A model generated the notes under the pieces. The model did not search any database, was not told the DNA's origin, and saw nothing but the letters and a program-made list of their open reading frames with translations. 64,000 nucleotides of DNA from Hwanghaeella grinnelliae (GTDB lineage: Bacteria > Pseudomonadota > Alphaproteobacteria > UBA8366 > Aestuariispiraceae). The stretch is taken from NCBI RefSeq assembly GCF_004005845.1, contig NZ_SADE01000002.1, positions 744,421 through 808,420 of the forward strand, in the 5' to 3' direction. Positions 36,167-45,924 of the stretch are shown piece by piece (position 1 is the stretch's first letter; the number at the start of each line of letters is the position of its first letter). The position numbers were made by a program, and so were the translations under genes.

Positions 36167-37471
36167 ATGACGGAAACGGGCGAAAACGACACATACCGGG
36201 ACAGCGACGGGGATCAGGCTACGGGCGGCGCGGGGTCCGTGCCGCCCGGCTTGGCACAGCGCCCGCCGCAGTCGAAAGGGGCCGCGCTCTCCCTTCTGAT
36301 CCTGTGCGAGGTGCTCGCCCTTTCCCTTTGGTTTTCCTCAACCGCCGTGATCCCGTCCTTGAAGGCCGATTTCGGATTGGATGATGCCGCCGCCTCGCTG
36401 ATCAGCAGTATGGTGTCGGTCGGGTTTGTTCTCGGAACCTTGATCAGCGCCAGCTTAGGCCTGGCCGATAGATTGCCGCCAGTTCGGTTTTTCGCTGCAT
36501 CGGCGATGGTGGCCGCGACCGCGAATGCGGCGATCATCTTCGTCGACCCGACCTCTTGGGCGGTGCCTGCCTTGCGCCTGGTGGTCGGCCTTGCCATGGC
36601 CGGGATCTATCCGGTTGGAATGAAACTCGCGGCGGGTTGGGCCAAGGGGGATATGGGATTCCTGGTCGGGACTCTTGTCGGCGCCCTTACATTGGGATCG
36701 GCTTTGCCGCATCTGATCAACATCGCGGGTGGGTTGGATTGGCGGCTGACGCTTGCCATCGCTTCGGGCGCGGCGGTGACGGCGGGTGTTCTGATCCTTT
36801 TCGTGCGGCCCGGTCCGGCCGTGCGCCGGGCGGCCGCCTTCCGACCCCAATTCGCCTTTCAGGCCTGGACGAAACGCAGCCTGCGCCTCGCCAATCTCGG
36901 TTATTTCGGCCATATGTGGGAACTGTATGCATTGTGGTCCTGGACAGGTGTTTTCCTGCTGGAAAGCTTCCGTCGGACGCCTGGCATGGAGGAACCGGTC
37001 TTTTGGTCCATGGCCCTCGCCTTCGCCACGGTGGCCTCTGGCGCCATCGGGTGTATCGCGGGCGGTGTGTTCGCCGACCGGCTGGGCCGGACGACGCTGA
37101 CCATGCTGGCGATGGGCATCAGCGGCACCTGTGCGCTGGCCAGCGGTTTCGTGTTCGGCATGTCGCCCTGGATCGTCGCGCCGTTGTTCATTCTGTGGGG
37201 CATTTCGGTCGTCGCGGACAGTGCCCAGTTTTCATCCAGCGTGATGGAACTGTCGGACCCCTGGCTGATCGGCACGATGGTGACGGTGCAGACCTGCCTC
37301 GGCTTTCTGTTGACGGTCGGGACCATTCATCTGGTTCCGATGATGGCCGACTGGGTCGGCTGGCAATGGTCCTTCGCCTTCCTGGCGATCGGGCCCTATC
37401 TGGGCGTGGTGGCGATGGGGCGTCTGCGGGCCCATCCGGACGCGGTGAAACTTGCCGGCGGGCGGCGGTAG
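36167..37471 (+). CDS. MFS transporter
   Basis: 434 residues. A polar 40-residue N-terminus is followed by twelve hydrophobic helices; the cytoplasmic loop 2-3 region (ASLGLADRLPPVRFF) and the later GGVFADRLGRTTLTML correspond to the MFS motif A repeats. The profile resembles the nitrate/cyanate or drug branch, but no substrate signature is clear. It stands alone after a 105-bp gap and runs toward the convergent DUF1674 gene. Confidence 0.87.
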   Translation: MTETGENDTYRDSDGDQATGGAGSVPPGLAQRPPQSKGAALSLLILCEVLALSLWFSSTAVIPSLKADFGLDDAAASLISSMVSVGFVLGTLISASLGLADRLPPVRFFAASAMVAATANAAIIFVDPTSWAVPALRLVVGLAMAGIYPVGMKLAAGWAKGDMGFLVGTLVGALTLGSALPHLINIAGGLDWRLTLAIASGAAVTAGVLILFVRPGPAVRRAAAFRPQFAFQAWTKRSLRLANLGYFGHMWELYALWSWTGVFLLESFRRTPGMEEPVFWSMALAFATVASGAIGCIAGGVFADRLGRTTLTMLAMGISGTCALASGFVFGMSPWIVAPLFILWGISVVADSAQFSSSVMELSDPWLIGTMVTVQTCLGFLLTVGTIHLVPMMADWVGWQWSFAFLAIGPYLGVVAMGRLRAHPDAVKLAGGRR

Positions 37472-37502
37472 AAAACGGAAATTCTCCGGGATTGAACTAG
37501 GA

Positions 37503-37775
37503 TCAGAAGTCGTAGCAGCGACCGGCTTTTTCCCAGTCGCCATAGCGCGTGGGTTCAAGGCCTTTGGGGCCGCCAATTTCTTTCGGCACTTCGCCTTTCG
37601 CTTCCGCCTCGGCCCGCCATTTCTGACCGGCCCGTTCCGCCTTCAATTCGGCAAGACGGCGCGAATCGACGCCTTTCACATCGGCATCGATCAAGGGATC
37701 GAGGTCCGCTTCCACCGGGCTGGGACGTTTCGGCTGGTCCGATCCGCCGCCCAAGACTTTCTTCAAGATGCTCAT
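37503..37775 (-). CDS. DUF1674 protein, SDHAF4-like succinate dehydrogenase assembly factor
   Basis: 90 residues. The C-terminal block EIGGPKGLEPTRYGDWEKAG, ending in CYDF, is the hallmark of DUF1674/SDHAF4. In eukaryotes SDHAF4 binds flavinylated SdhA and protects it before complex II assembly; the bacterial protein presumably does the same. The N-terminal half is charged and probably disordered. It is divergent from htpX, a common alphaproteobacterial arrangement; sdh genes are not in the window. Confidence 0.88.
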   Translation of the reverse strand: MSILKKVLGGGSDQPKRPSPVEADLDPLIDADVKGVDSRRLAELKAERAGQKWRAEAEAKGEVPKEIGGPKGLEPTRYGDWEKAGRCYDF

Positions 37776-37877
37776 AACCCTTTATATGGCAATATTTCCG
37801 GCCGGTTTCCAGTCTTGAAGCCCAACGGTCAGTGCATATCTACAAACCCTCGAAACAAGGCATGAAGGAATTGGACG

Positions 37878-38747
37878 GTGAATACCTTTCGGACAGGTCT
37901 ATTGCTGGCGGCCATGACCGCCCTTTTTCTGGCCGCCGGTTGGTTGATGGGCGGGCAGGGCGGTCTGGTGATCGCCTTTGTCATCGCGGCGGCGATGAAC
38001 TTCTTCGCCTATTGGAATGCGGACAAGATCGTTCTTTCCATGTATCGGGCGAAACAGGTCGATCGAAACAGCGCGCCCGGCTTCTACGGCATCGTGGAAC
38101 AATTGGTGCGGCGCGCGGACCTGCCCATGCCCAAGGTATACATTATCGACAATCCGCAGCCGAATGCGTTCGCGACCGGAAGAAACCCGGAAAACGCCGC
38201 CGTCGCGGCGACGTCGGGCCTGTTGCAGATGCTCAACAGTGAGGAGATCGCGGGCGTCATGGCCCATGAACTGGCCCATGTGCGAAATCGCGATACGTTG
38301 ACCATGACCATCACCGCGACGATTGCGGGTGCGGTCGGCATGTTGGCCAATATGGCGATGTTCATCGGTATGTTCGGCGGCAACCGTAACTCGCCCCTGG
38401 GTGGAATCGGCGCGCTGATCGTTGCACTGCTGGCGCCCTTCGCGGCCATGCTGGTTCAGATGGCCATCAGCCGTACGCGCGAATATGAAGCCGACAAAAT
38501 CGGCGCGGAGATCTGCGGCAATCCGCTATGGTTGGCCAGCGCGCTGCAGAAATTGGAATCAGGTGCGCGGCGCATTGATAATACTCAGGCGGAAAAGAAC
38601 CCGGCGACCGCGCATATGTTCATCGTCAATCCGCTGCACGTGCATGGCGTCGACAGCCTTTTCTCGACCCATCCGAAAATGGCGAATCGAATCCGTAAAT
38701 TGGAAGAAATGGCCGGGGCTCCGTTGCAGGCCGGTCCCTGGGGTTGA
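37878..38747 (+). CDS. htpX: membrane protease HtpX
   Basis: 289 residues of the M48 family. Two N-terminal helices (about 5-22 and 28-45) are followed by the zinc site HELAHV (His130, Glu131, His134) and the third ligand Glu in [11 protein letters not shown]; two more hydrophobic stretches surround these. It degrades misfolded inner-membrane proteins, acting alongside FtsH. GTG 37878 is the start, 8 bp after AAGGA. It precedes rsmB by 65 bp on the same strand. Confidence 0.95.
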   Translation: MNTFRTGLLLAAMTALFLAAGWLMGGQGGLVIAFVIAAAMNFFAYWNADKIVLSMYRAKQVDRNSAPGFYGIVEQLVRRADLPMPKVYIIDNPQPNAFATGRNPENAAVAATSGLLQMLNSEEIAGVMAHELAHVRNRDTLTMTITATIAGAVGMLANMAMFIGMFGGNRNSPLGGIGALIVALLAPFAAMLVQMAISRTREYEADKIGAEICGNPLWLASALQKLESGARRIDNTQAEKNPATAHMFIVNPLHVHGVDSLFSTHPKMANRIRKLEEMAGAPLQAGPWG

Positions 38748-38812
38748 GCGGTCGTACCTGAACCCGCCCTTTTATCCATGACGCTTGCAAGCGGCCCGTT
38801 CTTGGGGCACCG

Positions 38813-40195
38813 ATGCGCGCCATGATCGACAAGACCCAACAAACACCGGAACAGAACCCGCGCGCGGACGGTATTGCGGCACGACTGCGTGCCTTCGACG
38901 TCCTCGACCTTGTCCTCGAGCAGGGTAAGACCCTGGAAGAAGCGTTCGACGCAGCTCAGCGCGGCAAGACAGGCAAGCAGGGTCCGCACAGCGACAGAGA
39001 TTCCGCCCATGCCCGTATGATGGTGCTGACGGTGCTGCGGCGGCTGGGCCAGATCGATGCGCTTTTGAACCGGTTTCTGACGCGCAAGCCATCGGGTAAG
39101 GGGCGCGCGGCGTTGACGTTGCTGCGCCTTGGGGCTGGACAGATCCTGTTCATGGAAACGCCGCCGCATGCAGCCGGGTCGACCGCGCTTGCCGTGGCCG
39201 ACAAACGCAACCTGGCCGGCTTCAAGGGATTGGTGAACGCGGTATTGCGAAAGGTCGCGGCCGCGGCGCAATCGGTGCAGACGCAGGATGCTGCGCGGTT
39301 GAACATGCCTGACTGGCTGTGGAAGGCGTGCGCCGATGCCTATGGAAAGCCGGTCGCACGTGAACTGGGCGTCGCGCATCTTGTCGAAGCGCCCTTGGAT
39401 CTCACTGTCAAAGGCGACGACGCGTCCGCCTGGGTAGAGAAACTCGGCGGCGCTCTTCTGCCCACCGGATCGGTGCGGCTGTGGAACGCGGGCGATGTGC
39501 GCAAGCTTCCCGGCTATCGCGATGGGGCCTGGTGGGTGCAGGACGCCGCTGCCGCGCTGCCGGTCAAACTGCTGATCGGGGCCATGGATAACCCGGGATC
39601 GGGCCATGTCGGCGACCTTTGCGCCGCGCCGGGCGGAAAGACCGCGCAACTGGCCGCGGCGGGGTACACGGTCACGTCCGTCGACAATTCCGCACCGCGC
39701 CTCGATCGATTGCGGGAAAACCTGGAACGCTTGTCGCTGAAGGCGAAGGTCGTTCAGGCCGATGCGCTTAGCTGGAAGCCCGACGAACTGTTGGACGGGT
39801 TGTTGCTCGATGCACCATGCAGCGCGACGGGGACGGTCCGGCGGCATCCGGATCTTCCCTGGCGGAAGGGCGGATGGGACCGCGACAAGCTGACGGCGCT
39901 TCAGAAATCACTGCTGCTTCATTCGGTGCAATTGGTGAAACCGGGCGCGCCGCTGGTTTACGCGACATGTTCCCTGTTGCCGGAAGAGGGCGAGGAGGTC
40001 GTCGAGGCGGCAATGGCGGAAGACCCGACCCTGGTTCTGGACCCCGTCGGTGCGGATGAGTTGACCTATCTGCCGGAGGCGTCGCGCGAGGGCGGCCTGG
40101 TTCGGACCCTGCCGAGTTTCTGGCAACAACGGTCGGGAAACCGCCGTGGCGGAATGGACGGGTTTTTCATCGCGCGGTTCCGGCGCGGCGTCTGA
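38813..40195 (+). CDS. rsmB: 16S rRNA (cytosine-C5) methyltransferase, RsmB/NOP2 family
   Basis: 460 residues. An N-terminal NusB-like domain (about 20-150, ALTLLRLGAGQILFM) precedes the methyltransferase core: LCAAPGGKTAQLAAAG (motif I), DAPCSATGTVRRHPD (motif IV Cys) and YATCSLLPEEGE (motif VI nucleophile Cys). Both catalytic cysteines are present. It methylates C967 of 16S rRNA in E. coli. The two possible starts are ATG 38813 and 38822; GGGGC lies upstream of the first. Confidence 0.93.
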   Translation: MRAMIDKTQQTPEQNPRADGIAARLRAFDVLDLVLEQGKTLEEAFDAAQRGKTGKQGPHSDRDSAHARMMVLTVLRRLGQIDALLNRFLTRKPSGKGRAALTLLRLGAGQILFMETPPHAAGSTALAVADKRNLAGFKGLVNAVLRKVAAAAQSVQTQDAARLNMPDWLWKACADAYGKPVARELGVAHLVEAPLDLTVKGDDASAWVEKLGGALLPTGSVRLWNAGDVRKLPGYRDGAWWVQDAAAALPVKLLIGAMDNPGSGHVGDLCAAPGGKTAQLAAAGYTVTSVDNSAPRLDRLRENLERLSLKAKVVQADALSWKPDELLDGLLLDAPCSATGTVRRHPDLPWRKGGWDRDKLTALQKSLLLHSVQLVKPGAPLVYATCSLLPEEGEEVVEAAMAEDPTLVLDPVGADELTYLPEASREGGLVRTLPSFWQQRSGNRRGGMDGFFIARFRRGV

Positions 40196-40241
40196 AAAGA
40201 CACACTGGATAGACACACTGGGCGCCTAATCCAAACCGGTG

Positions 40242-41729
40242 CTATCCGTTGGAAGCGCGGCTCCGTAGTCCAGCATCCTGATTCTGTTCGAGGGGCGCGT
40301 CGGTTTCCCCATCGGAGCTCTGCCACGTGGCACGCTTGCGGTAGATGGTGGACGGCGCGATCCCGAGATACCCCGCGGCTTGCGGAATATTACCGCCGCA
40401 GATTTCGATCGCGTTCTCGATGGTTTCCTTCTCAACTTCCCACAATTCGCGGATCTCATTCTTGCTGCGCGGCAAGGCCTGCACCGGGGTATCCTGCACG
40501 GTCTTGTCGACAGTTGCGGCTATCGGCATTTGGGACGGGATCGGCTGCACGGTGCTCAACGGCGCGGGCAACATATCCGGTGTAACCATCTCACCATCGT
40601 TCAGAACGACGATGTTCCGGATGATGTTTTGAAGCTGGCGAACGTTGCCGGGCCAGGAATAGCTGCTCAGAATCATCGCGGTGTGCGCGTCGAAACTGTG
40701 GAAGGCCCTGCCTTCCTCCTGCGCATAGTCGACAAGGAAGCGCCGGGCTATTTCCAGCACATCCCCGCCGCGGTCGCGCAAGGGCGGCATGGTAATGGGG
40801 ATGACGTGCAGGCGATAGTACAGGTCCTCGCGGAACCGGCCCTGCTCCACTTCCTTCATCGCGTCCCTGTTGGTGGCGCAGACGAAACGCACATCGACCT
40901 TCCGGGCGATTGGGTCGCCGACGCGCTGATAGGTGCCTGTTTGGATGAAACGCAGCAGCTTTGTCTGTAGATCCAGGTCCAGTTCGCAAATCTCGTCCAG
41001 GAACAGAGTGCCCCCATCGGCCAGGCTGGCCGCACCGTCGCGATCTTCATGGGCGCCCGTAAAGCTGCCCTTCCTATGACCGAAGATTTCGCTTTCCATC
41101 AATTCGCGGGGAATTGCGCCGCAGTTGATGGCGATGAACGGACCTTTTCCGCGTGTCGATTGGCGGTGGACGGCAACAGCGCATAGCTCCTTGCCCGTTC
41201 CGGATTCGCCTTCGATGAAAACGGTGGCCTTGGAATGGGCCGCGGCCTCAATCGTCTTGTAGACGGCCTGCATCGCCGGCGACCCGCCTATGAAGGCATC
41301 GAAGGCGCCGCGGGCGGTTTCCTTGTACTGGTCGACCAATACGGCAAGCGCGCGCCGTTCCAGGCCGTTCTTCACCGTGACGCGCAGGCGTTCCGCGTTG
41401 AACGGTTTGACCAGGAAGTCATACGCCCCATCGCGCATGGCTTCGACCGCGACGTTGATCGACCCGTTGGCCGTGATCACGACTACGGTGGTTTGGATGG
41501 CCTCTTCATTGATATGCCGCAGGATGTCCAAGCCGTTGATATCGGGAAGCGAGATGTCCAGCAGCACCAGGTCCGGCGGATCGTTATTGATCACGTCCAA
41601 ACCCTCGCGCCCGGTTTCGACGGTGCGGATATCGACATCGACCGTCGACAGGTACTGCTCATAGAGCCGTGCCAGCGACATCGTATCTTCGATCAGCAAG
41701 ACTGTCGGTTTGCCGGACGCTTTCATCAT
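40242..41729 (-). CDS. sigma-54-dependent response regulator, NtrC family
   Basis: 495 residues. The receiver domain has phospho-Asp near 58 (LVLLDISLPDINGLD). The AAA+ domain has Walker A GESGTGKE, the sigma-54 loop reading GSFTGA instead of GAFTGA, Walker B GGTLFLDEICEL, and R-fingers in the FREDLYYRL region. A Fis-type helix-turn-helix follows (IENAIEICGGNIPQAAGYLG). It should activate sigma-54 promoters, though the altered loop needs testing. No sensor kinase gene is adjacent, so its partner lies elsewhere. The receiver resembles the LuxO branch. Confidence 0.9.
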   Translation of the reverse strand: MMKASGKPTVLLIEDTMSLARLYEQYLSTVDVDIRTVETGREGLDVINNDPPDLVLLDISLPDINGLDILRHINEEAIQTTVVVITANGSINVAVEAMRDGAYDFLVKPFNAERLRVTVKNGLERRALAVLVDQYKETARGAFDAFIGGSPAMQAVYKTIEAAAHSKATVFIEGESGTGKELCAVAVHRQSTRGKGPFIAINCGAIPRELMESEIFGHRKGSFTGAHEDRDGAASLADGGTLFLDEICELDLDLQTKLLRFIQTGTYQRVGDPIARKVDVRFVCATNRDAMKEVEQGRFREDLYYRLHVIPITMPPLRDRGGDVLEIARRFLVDYAQEEGRAFHSFDAHTAMILSSYSWPGNVRQLQNIIRNIVVLNDGEMVTPDMLPAPLSTVQPIPSQMPIAATVDKTVQDTPVQALPRSKNEIRELWEVEKETIENAIEICGGNIPQAAGYLGIAPSTIYRKRATWQSSDGETDAPLEQNQDAGLRSRASNG

Positions 41730-41918
41730 GTACCCCAGGATGCCGGTCGGAAACGGCCGGCTTACCTTGCGGCAAGACGGCAGAAAACGGGCACCGTTCC
41801 TATCGCCTCCCGCCGTTGACGGCCTGGCGATACCTCCCCCTTAAACTTTATCTTCCATTTTGTGTACCACAGTTCATGTCCCCGTCCATATAGTCCACCT
41901 GAAATCAAAAGGACGGCG

Positions 41919-42803
41919 TCAGGACTTTAGGGCGTCGCGGACCTCATCCGGCGTCGCCACTCGGCCACCCGCTTTTTCGATCTCGTCGACCGCGATGGCG
42001 ATCCAGTCCAGGTTTGATCTTGCGTCTCGAACCGGCGCATCTTCCAAACCGACGCGCACATGGCCACCGGCTTGTACGGCGGGGGCGATCATCGGCGTTA
42101 TGTCGACGCCCAGCCCCGCCACCATCCAGGGCGCGCTTGGCGCGGCCTCCGCCATCAGGTTGAGATAGGCGTCGAGCGCGAATTGTTTCGGCGGAAACCC
42201 GAAGGAATAGGCCTCCGAAAACATGAAGCGATAAACCGGCTGCGGGGTTCCGGGCATGGCGGCGTGCAGGGCGGCGCCCTGGCGGAGGAACCCCGGCTCG
42301 TAGATCGCGTAGGAGGGCGTAAACCCGTGGTCGCGGGCAAGCGTCAGGCCCCGGCGGATATGGTCTTCCGGGTTCAGATAAACGAAGCCTTCGCGTCCCT
42401 CTTGCATCGCCTGGAAAGAAGATACGTTCACCGAGCCGGGATCGACGATCGACCATTCGATCGCACCATGCTTGGCCAGTTCCTCGACGGCGGCATAGCG
42501 TTCGACCGCGGTCAACGGGCGGTCCGCCGAACTGGCGTGGAAGGGCAGCGTGCCATAGACGATGGCGCCGGTTTCCCCGTGGATCGCGCGGATGATTTTC
42601 TCGTATTGGGCGGCATCGTCGACCTGCCTGTCGCCGGTTTCGTCGAAGATATGCAAATGGATGATGCTGGCTCCGGCACGGGCACAGGCTATTCCTTCCG
42701 CGATGATCGCGTCATCGCCGCGCGGGGCCAGGGGCTGCAAATCCCGGGACCAAGGCCCGTTTATCGCCACTTCCAGCCAGACAGGTTTGCCGGTATCGGT
42801 CAT
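41919..42803 (-). CDS. BKACE-family (DUF849) beta-keto acid cleavage enzyme
   Basis: 294 residues. The TIM-barrel zinc site reads ASIIHLHIFDE with the H-x-H pair, and GGHVRVGLED is the conserved late block of the 3-keto-5-aminohexanoate cleavage (BKACE) family. These enzymes condense a beta-keto acid with acetyl-CoA to give acetoacetate and a new acyl-CoA. Residues that choose the substrate differ between subgroups, so the keto acid here is unknown. Its ATG overlaps the stop of the DUF3429 gene by 4 bp (ATGA type), giving a three-gene unit. Confidence 0.88.
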   Translation of the reverse strand: MTDTGKPVWLEVAINGPWSRDLQPLAPRGDDAIIAEGIACARAGASIIHLHIFDETGDRQVDDAAQYEKIIRAIHGETGAIVYGTLPFHASSADRPLTAVERYAAVEELAKHGAIEWSIVDPGSVNVSSFQAMQEGREGFVYLNPEDHIRRGLTLARDHGFTPSYAIYEPGFLRQGAALHAAMPGTPQPVYRFMFSEAYSFGFPPKQFALDAYLNLMAEAAPSAPWMVAGLGVDITPMIAPAVQAGGHVRVGLEDAPVRDARSNLDWIAIAVDEIEKAGGRVATPDEVRDALKS

Positions 42804-43276
42804 ATCTCAGCCCCAATCGTGAACCGTGCCAGGGTCGCGATCAGGCAGGCCATGACGCCGAGGGTCAAGACCTTGCGCAGGGGTAGGTACCATGCCGGGA
42901 AAAACCCGGTGCGGACCGCGTGACGATCGACCAGGAAGGCGGCGGCAAAGGCAGCGATGAAGATGATGAGCGTAAAACCGGGGCTCATCCGCAACGCGGC
43001 CCAGGCAATCAGCGACGGTGTGACCGACCATCCAAGGCGCATCCAGTTAAGGTCGCCGGAATGCTCGCCCGCCAGTGCTTTGCCCCAATGGACGCCGCCC
43101 AAAAAGGTCAGGATAACCGCCGCATAGGTGAGAAGCAGGCTGACACCTTCGACTTGCAGGACCGGGGAGGATGTCCACACCGCCACGGCGCAAGCCGCGA
43201 AGGGAATCAGGCCCGCTAAACCCAACACCAACGCAGGGCGCGGAACCTCAGTCAGCATCTGTTTTATCGGCACCAT
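42800..43276 (-). CDS. DUF3429 membrane protein
   Basis: 158 residues with four to five hydrophobic helices and the family motif YAAVILTFLGGVHWG. DUF3429 proteins occur widely in alpha- and gammaproteobacteria as integral inner-membrane proteins of unknown role. ATG 43276 is used; ATG 43258 is a good alternative that would still overlap the upstream gene by about 11 bp. It overlaps both neighbours, so it is translated from the same mRNA as the DUF1232 and BKACE genes. Confidence 0.85.
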   Translation of the reverse strand: MVPIKQMLTEVPRPALVLGLAGLIPFAACAVAVWTSSPVLQVEGVSLLLTYAAVILTFLGGVHWGKALAGEHSGDLNWMRLGWSVTPSLIAWAALRMSPGFTLIIFIAAFAAAFLVDRHAVRTGFFPAWYLPLRKVLTLGVMACLIATLARFTIGAEI

Positions 43277-43688
43277 GGGCGATTTCGTCCTTCTTCAGCG
43301 CGGTCAGGGCTGTTTTTGCCTGTTGCCGATGTACGGGTCTGATCTGGTCTTGGACCAGTTTCCAGGCCGCCCAAAATACGGCGGCGTCGTCAGTGAAGCC
43401 CAGACCCAATAGGAAATCGGGGATGGCATCGGTCGGTGCGATGAAATAGGCGAGCGCCGCGAAGAGCAGCAATTTGGTGCGTTTCGGCGTGGCCGGGTCC
43501 ATGGCTGCGTAGTAGGCGGCGACCGCTTCCTCCGCAAAGGGAATCCGGCCCAGGAAGCCACGCAGCTTCGGCCAGAAACCGTCCCGGACGGCCCGGCGGT
43601 TTTCGCCTTCCCGTTCCGGCGCGGCCAAGGCCGGCAGGTCGGGCGTCCACTTGCCCGCGTTGTTCTTGCCTGTGCTGTTCTTACCCAT
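43248..43688 (-). CDS. YkvA/DUF1232-family membrane protein
   Basis: 146 residues. The DUF1232 core is RTKLLLFAALAYFIAPTDAI followed by PDFLLGLGFTDDAAVF, a single hydrophobic helix with the conserved P-x-D-x-I-P-D signature. Function of the family is unknown. A charged N-terminus of about 60 residues precedes it. Its 3' end overlaps the DUF3429 gene. Confidence 0.87.
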   Translation of the reverse strand: MGKNSTGKNNAGKWTPDLPALAAPEREGENRRAVRDGFWPKLRGFLGRIPFAEEAVAAYYAAMDPATPKRTKLLLFAALAYFIAPTDAIPDFLLGLGFTDDAAVFWAAWKLVQDQIRPVHRQQAKTALTALKKDEIAHGADKTDAD

Positions 43689-43805
43689 GAAACCTATATG
43701 GGCTATTTGGAAGCCGTCTGCTATAGGCCGGGGGCCAGCCGGGGCAAAACAAGCCTTTTAGCAAGGTGTGGCATATGGTTTTGATCGATTTTAGGGAGGT
43801 TCCTG

Positions 43806-44567
43806 ATGGATATCGACGGTGTTGGCGCGGTAGTGACGGGCGGCGCATCCGGTCTTGGTGCAGGCACGGCACGGGCATTGGCCGGCCGTGGCGCGAAAGT
43901 TGCGGTCTTGGATCTGAACATGGACGCCGCGCGCGCCATGGCAGATGAGATCGGCGGTATTGCGGTCGAGTGCAACGTGTCAGATGCCGCAAGCGCCGAA
44001 GCCGCGCTTCAGGCCGCCCAGGCTGCGCATGGCCCGACAGGCATCGCCGTCAATTGCGCCGGGATCGCGCCCGCAAAGCGCATTGTCGGCCGTGACGGAC
44101 CGATGCCGTTGGACGATTTCCGCAAGGTTATCGAAGTGAACCTGATCGGCAGTTTCAACATCATGCGCCTCGCCGCTGATCAAATGACCGGGCGGGAACC
44201 GAATGCCGACGGTGAGCGCGGTGTCATCATCTCCACCGCGTCGGTTGCCGCCTTCGAAGGGCAGATCGGCCAAGCCGCCTATGCCGCGTCCAAGGGCGGC
44301 GTTCACGCGCTGACCTTGCCGGCCGCGCGCGATCTGGCGCGCCATGGCATCCGTGTCCTTGCCATCGCGCCGGGCCTGTTCGGCACGCCGATGCTGTTGG
44401 GCATGCCGCAAAACGTTCAGGAAAGCCTTGCCGCGACGCTGCCCTTCCCGCAGCGCTTCGGGACGCCGGCGGAATATGCAGATCTTGTCCTGTATATGAT
44501 CGGCAGTCCGGTGATGAACGGCGAAACCGTGCGGATCGACAGTGCCGTGCGCCTGGCCCCGCAATAA
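43806..44567 (+). CDS. short-chain dehydrogenase, 3-hydroxyacyl-CoA dehydrogenase type II (HSD10)-like
   Basis: 253 residues. NAD-binding [14 protein letters not shown] near 10-23 with an Asp after strand 2 (VLDLNMD), so NAD is preferred; NCAG; catalytic Ser in [10 protein letters not shown], and YAASKGG with Tyr and Lys. The inserted segment [16 protein letters not shown] is typical of HSD17B10-like enzymes that oxidise 3-hydroxyacyl-CoA in beta-oxidation or branched-chain amino acid breakdown. GGGAGG lies 6 bp before the ATG. Confidence 0.87.
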   Translation: MDIDGVGAVVTGGASGLGAGTARALAGRGAKVAVLDLNMDAARAMADEIGGIAVECNVSDAASAEAALQAAQAAHGPTGIAVNCAGIAPAKRIVGRDGPMPLDDFRKVIEVNLIGSFNIMRLAADQMTGREPNADGERGVIISTASVAAFEGQIGQAAYAASKGGVHALTLPAARDLARHGIRVLAIAPGLFGTPMLLGMPQNVQESLAATLPFPQRFGTPAEYADLVLYMIGSPVMNGETVRIDSAVRLAPQ

Positions 44568-44654
44568 GGGTTCCGGCCAGGGTGCCTTCTGGGGTTTGCC
44601 TCGCGGAAATTTCTCTGTCTTAACTTTTCGGGATGTATTCTGCGGGAGGATGGG

Positions 44655-45287
44655 ATGAGTTTGGAAACCTGGATTGCCTATGCTGTGGCGACGGAAATTC
44701 TGTTGATCATTCCGGGCCCCACCGTGTTGCTTGTGATCGGCTATGCGCTCACCCGCGGGCGCGGCCCGGCGTTGTGGGCCGTGGTCGGGTCGTGCCTGGG
44801 CATGACCTGCGCCTTCGCGGTTACCTTCGCGGGGCTTGGGGCTGTCCTGGCCGCCAGCGCCACGGTCTTCACGGTCATGAAATGGGTGGGCGCCGCCTAT
44901 CTCGTCTATCTAGGCGTTCAAATGTGGCGCGCGAAGGCCGATACGATGCTGAAGGTTGAGGGCGTGCCGGGTGAAAAGCCGCGCCAGCGCTCGACATTTC
45001 TACACGGGTTTATCACCACCATTCTAAACCCCAAAGTCGTCGTCTTTCTGGTCGCCTTCGTGCCGCAATTCATGAACCCCGCCGCACCGGCATTGCCGCA
45101 GGCAATCATCATGACCGCGACCTTTGTAACCCTGGCCTTCCTGAGCGACGGCGCCTATGCGGTTTTCGCCTCAAAGGCGCGGCAGTCGTTGATGGGCGAG
45201 CGGACGGTGAAATGGGTGCAGCGGACGGGCGGCAGCCTTCTGATCGGTGCCGGGCTGCTGACCGCCGCGACCAAACGGGTCGGCTGA
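44655..45287 (+). CDS. LysE/RhtB-family amino acid exporter
   Basis: 210 residues with six hydrophobic helices. The family signature PGPTVLLVIGYALTRGRG lies after helix 1, and FLHGFITTILNPKVVVFL in the middle is the conserved LysE/RhtB loop. Likely exports an amino acid or homoserine-lactone-like compound. GGGAGGATGGG lies just ahead of ATG 44655. No linked LysR regulator; stands alone. Confidence 0.9.
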   Translation: MSLETWIAYAVATEILLIIPGPTVLLVIGYALTRGRGPALWAVVGSCLGMTCAFAVTFAGLGAVLAASATVFTVMKWVGAAYLVYLGVQMWRAKADTMLKVEGVPGEKPRQRSTFLHGFITTILNPKVVVFLVAFVPQFMNPAAPALPQAIIMTATFVTLAFLSDGAYAVFASKARQSLMGERTVKWVQRTGGSLLIGAGLLTAATKRVG

Positions 45288-45309
45288 ACTTCCGGGCGGC
45301 CTGCTTCCG

Positions 45310-45924
45310 TTAATTCTTGGGTGGATGCTCGGCGATCCACGCTTCATACCGGGCATCGCCGTCCTGAATCTGTTCCGCCGTCATAAGCTTGTGCAGATCG
45401 TCGATGCTGGTGATCGCGACGGCGCGGTCCGCGTTGCTCAAATGGGTCGCGGCGGCGGAATACCATTTCAGCGATTCGGCAAGGTCCGGTTCGCCCAACG
45501 CATCTTGCTGGTATAGCCGTCCAAGATTGTGCATTGCCTTTCCGTGGCCGTTTTCGGCCGCTTGCAGCAGGTAGTCATGCGCCTTGCCGACATCTTTAGC
45601 GATCCCGTTGCCATGTTCATAGAAGCGCGCAAGGTTGAACGCGGCCGACGCCATGCCCTTGTCAGCGGCGCTTTTGTACCAGGACGCCGCCTGTGCCGCG
45701 TCCTTCGCCTGCCCGAAGCCTTGTTCCGCCATGACGCCCAGCATGAATTCGCCGATCACGTTTCCGGATTCCGCTTCGGCGGTGAAAACCGCGCGGGCGT
45801 CGTCGAACTGACCGGCCTGCAAGGCGGCAAAGCCTTGGTTGATGTCCGCCTGTGCCGGGCCGGAAATGGTTAGGGATGTTGCCAGCAAAATGGCGGGCAG
45901 GAATCGCGGAACGGTTATTTTCAA
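45310..45924 (-). CDS. exported Sel1-like repeat protein
   Basis: 204 residues from TTG 45924, which has GAGAGGGTGAAGAG upstream and overlaps the stop of the dehydratase gene as TTGA. The N-terminus [19 protein letters not shown] ending in AQA is a signal peptide, followed by about four Sel1 repeats ([40 protein letters not shown]). Periplasmic scaffold-type protein; unrelated in sequence to the dehydratase it is coupled to, and not the same as the Sel1 protein at 1.5 kb. Confidence 0.8.
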   Translation of the reverse strand: MKITVPRFLPAILLATSLTISGPAQADINQGFAALQAGQFDDARAVFTAEAESGNVIGEFMLGVMAEQGFGQAKDAAQAASWYKSAADKGMASAAFNLARFYEHGNGIAKDVGKAHDYLLQAAENGHGKAMHNLGRLYQQDALGEPDLAESLKWYSAAATHLSNADRAVAITSIDDLHKLMTAEQIQDGDARYEAWIAEHPPKN

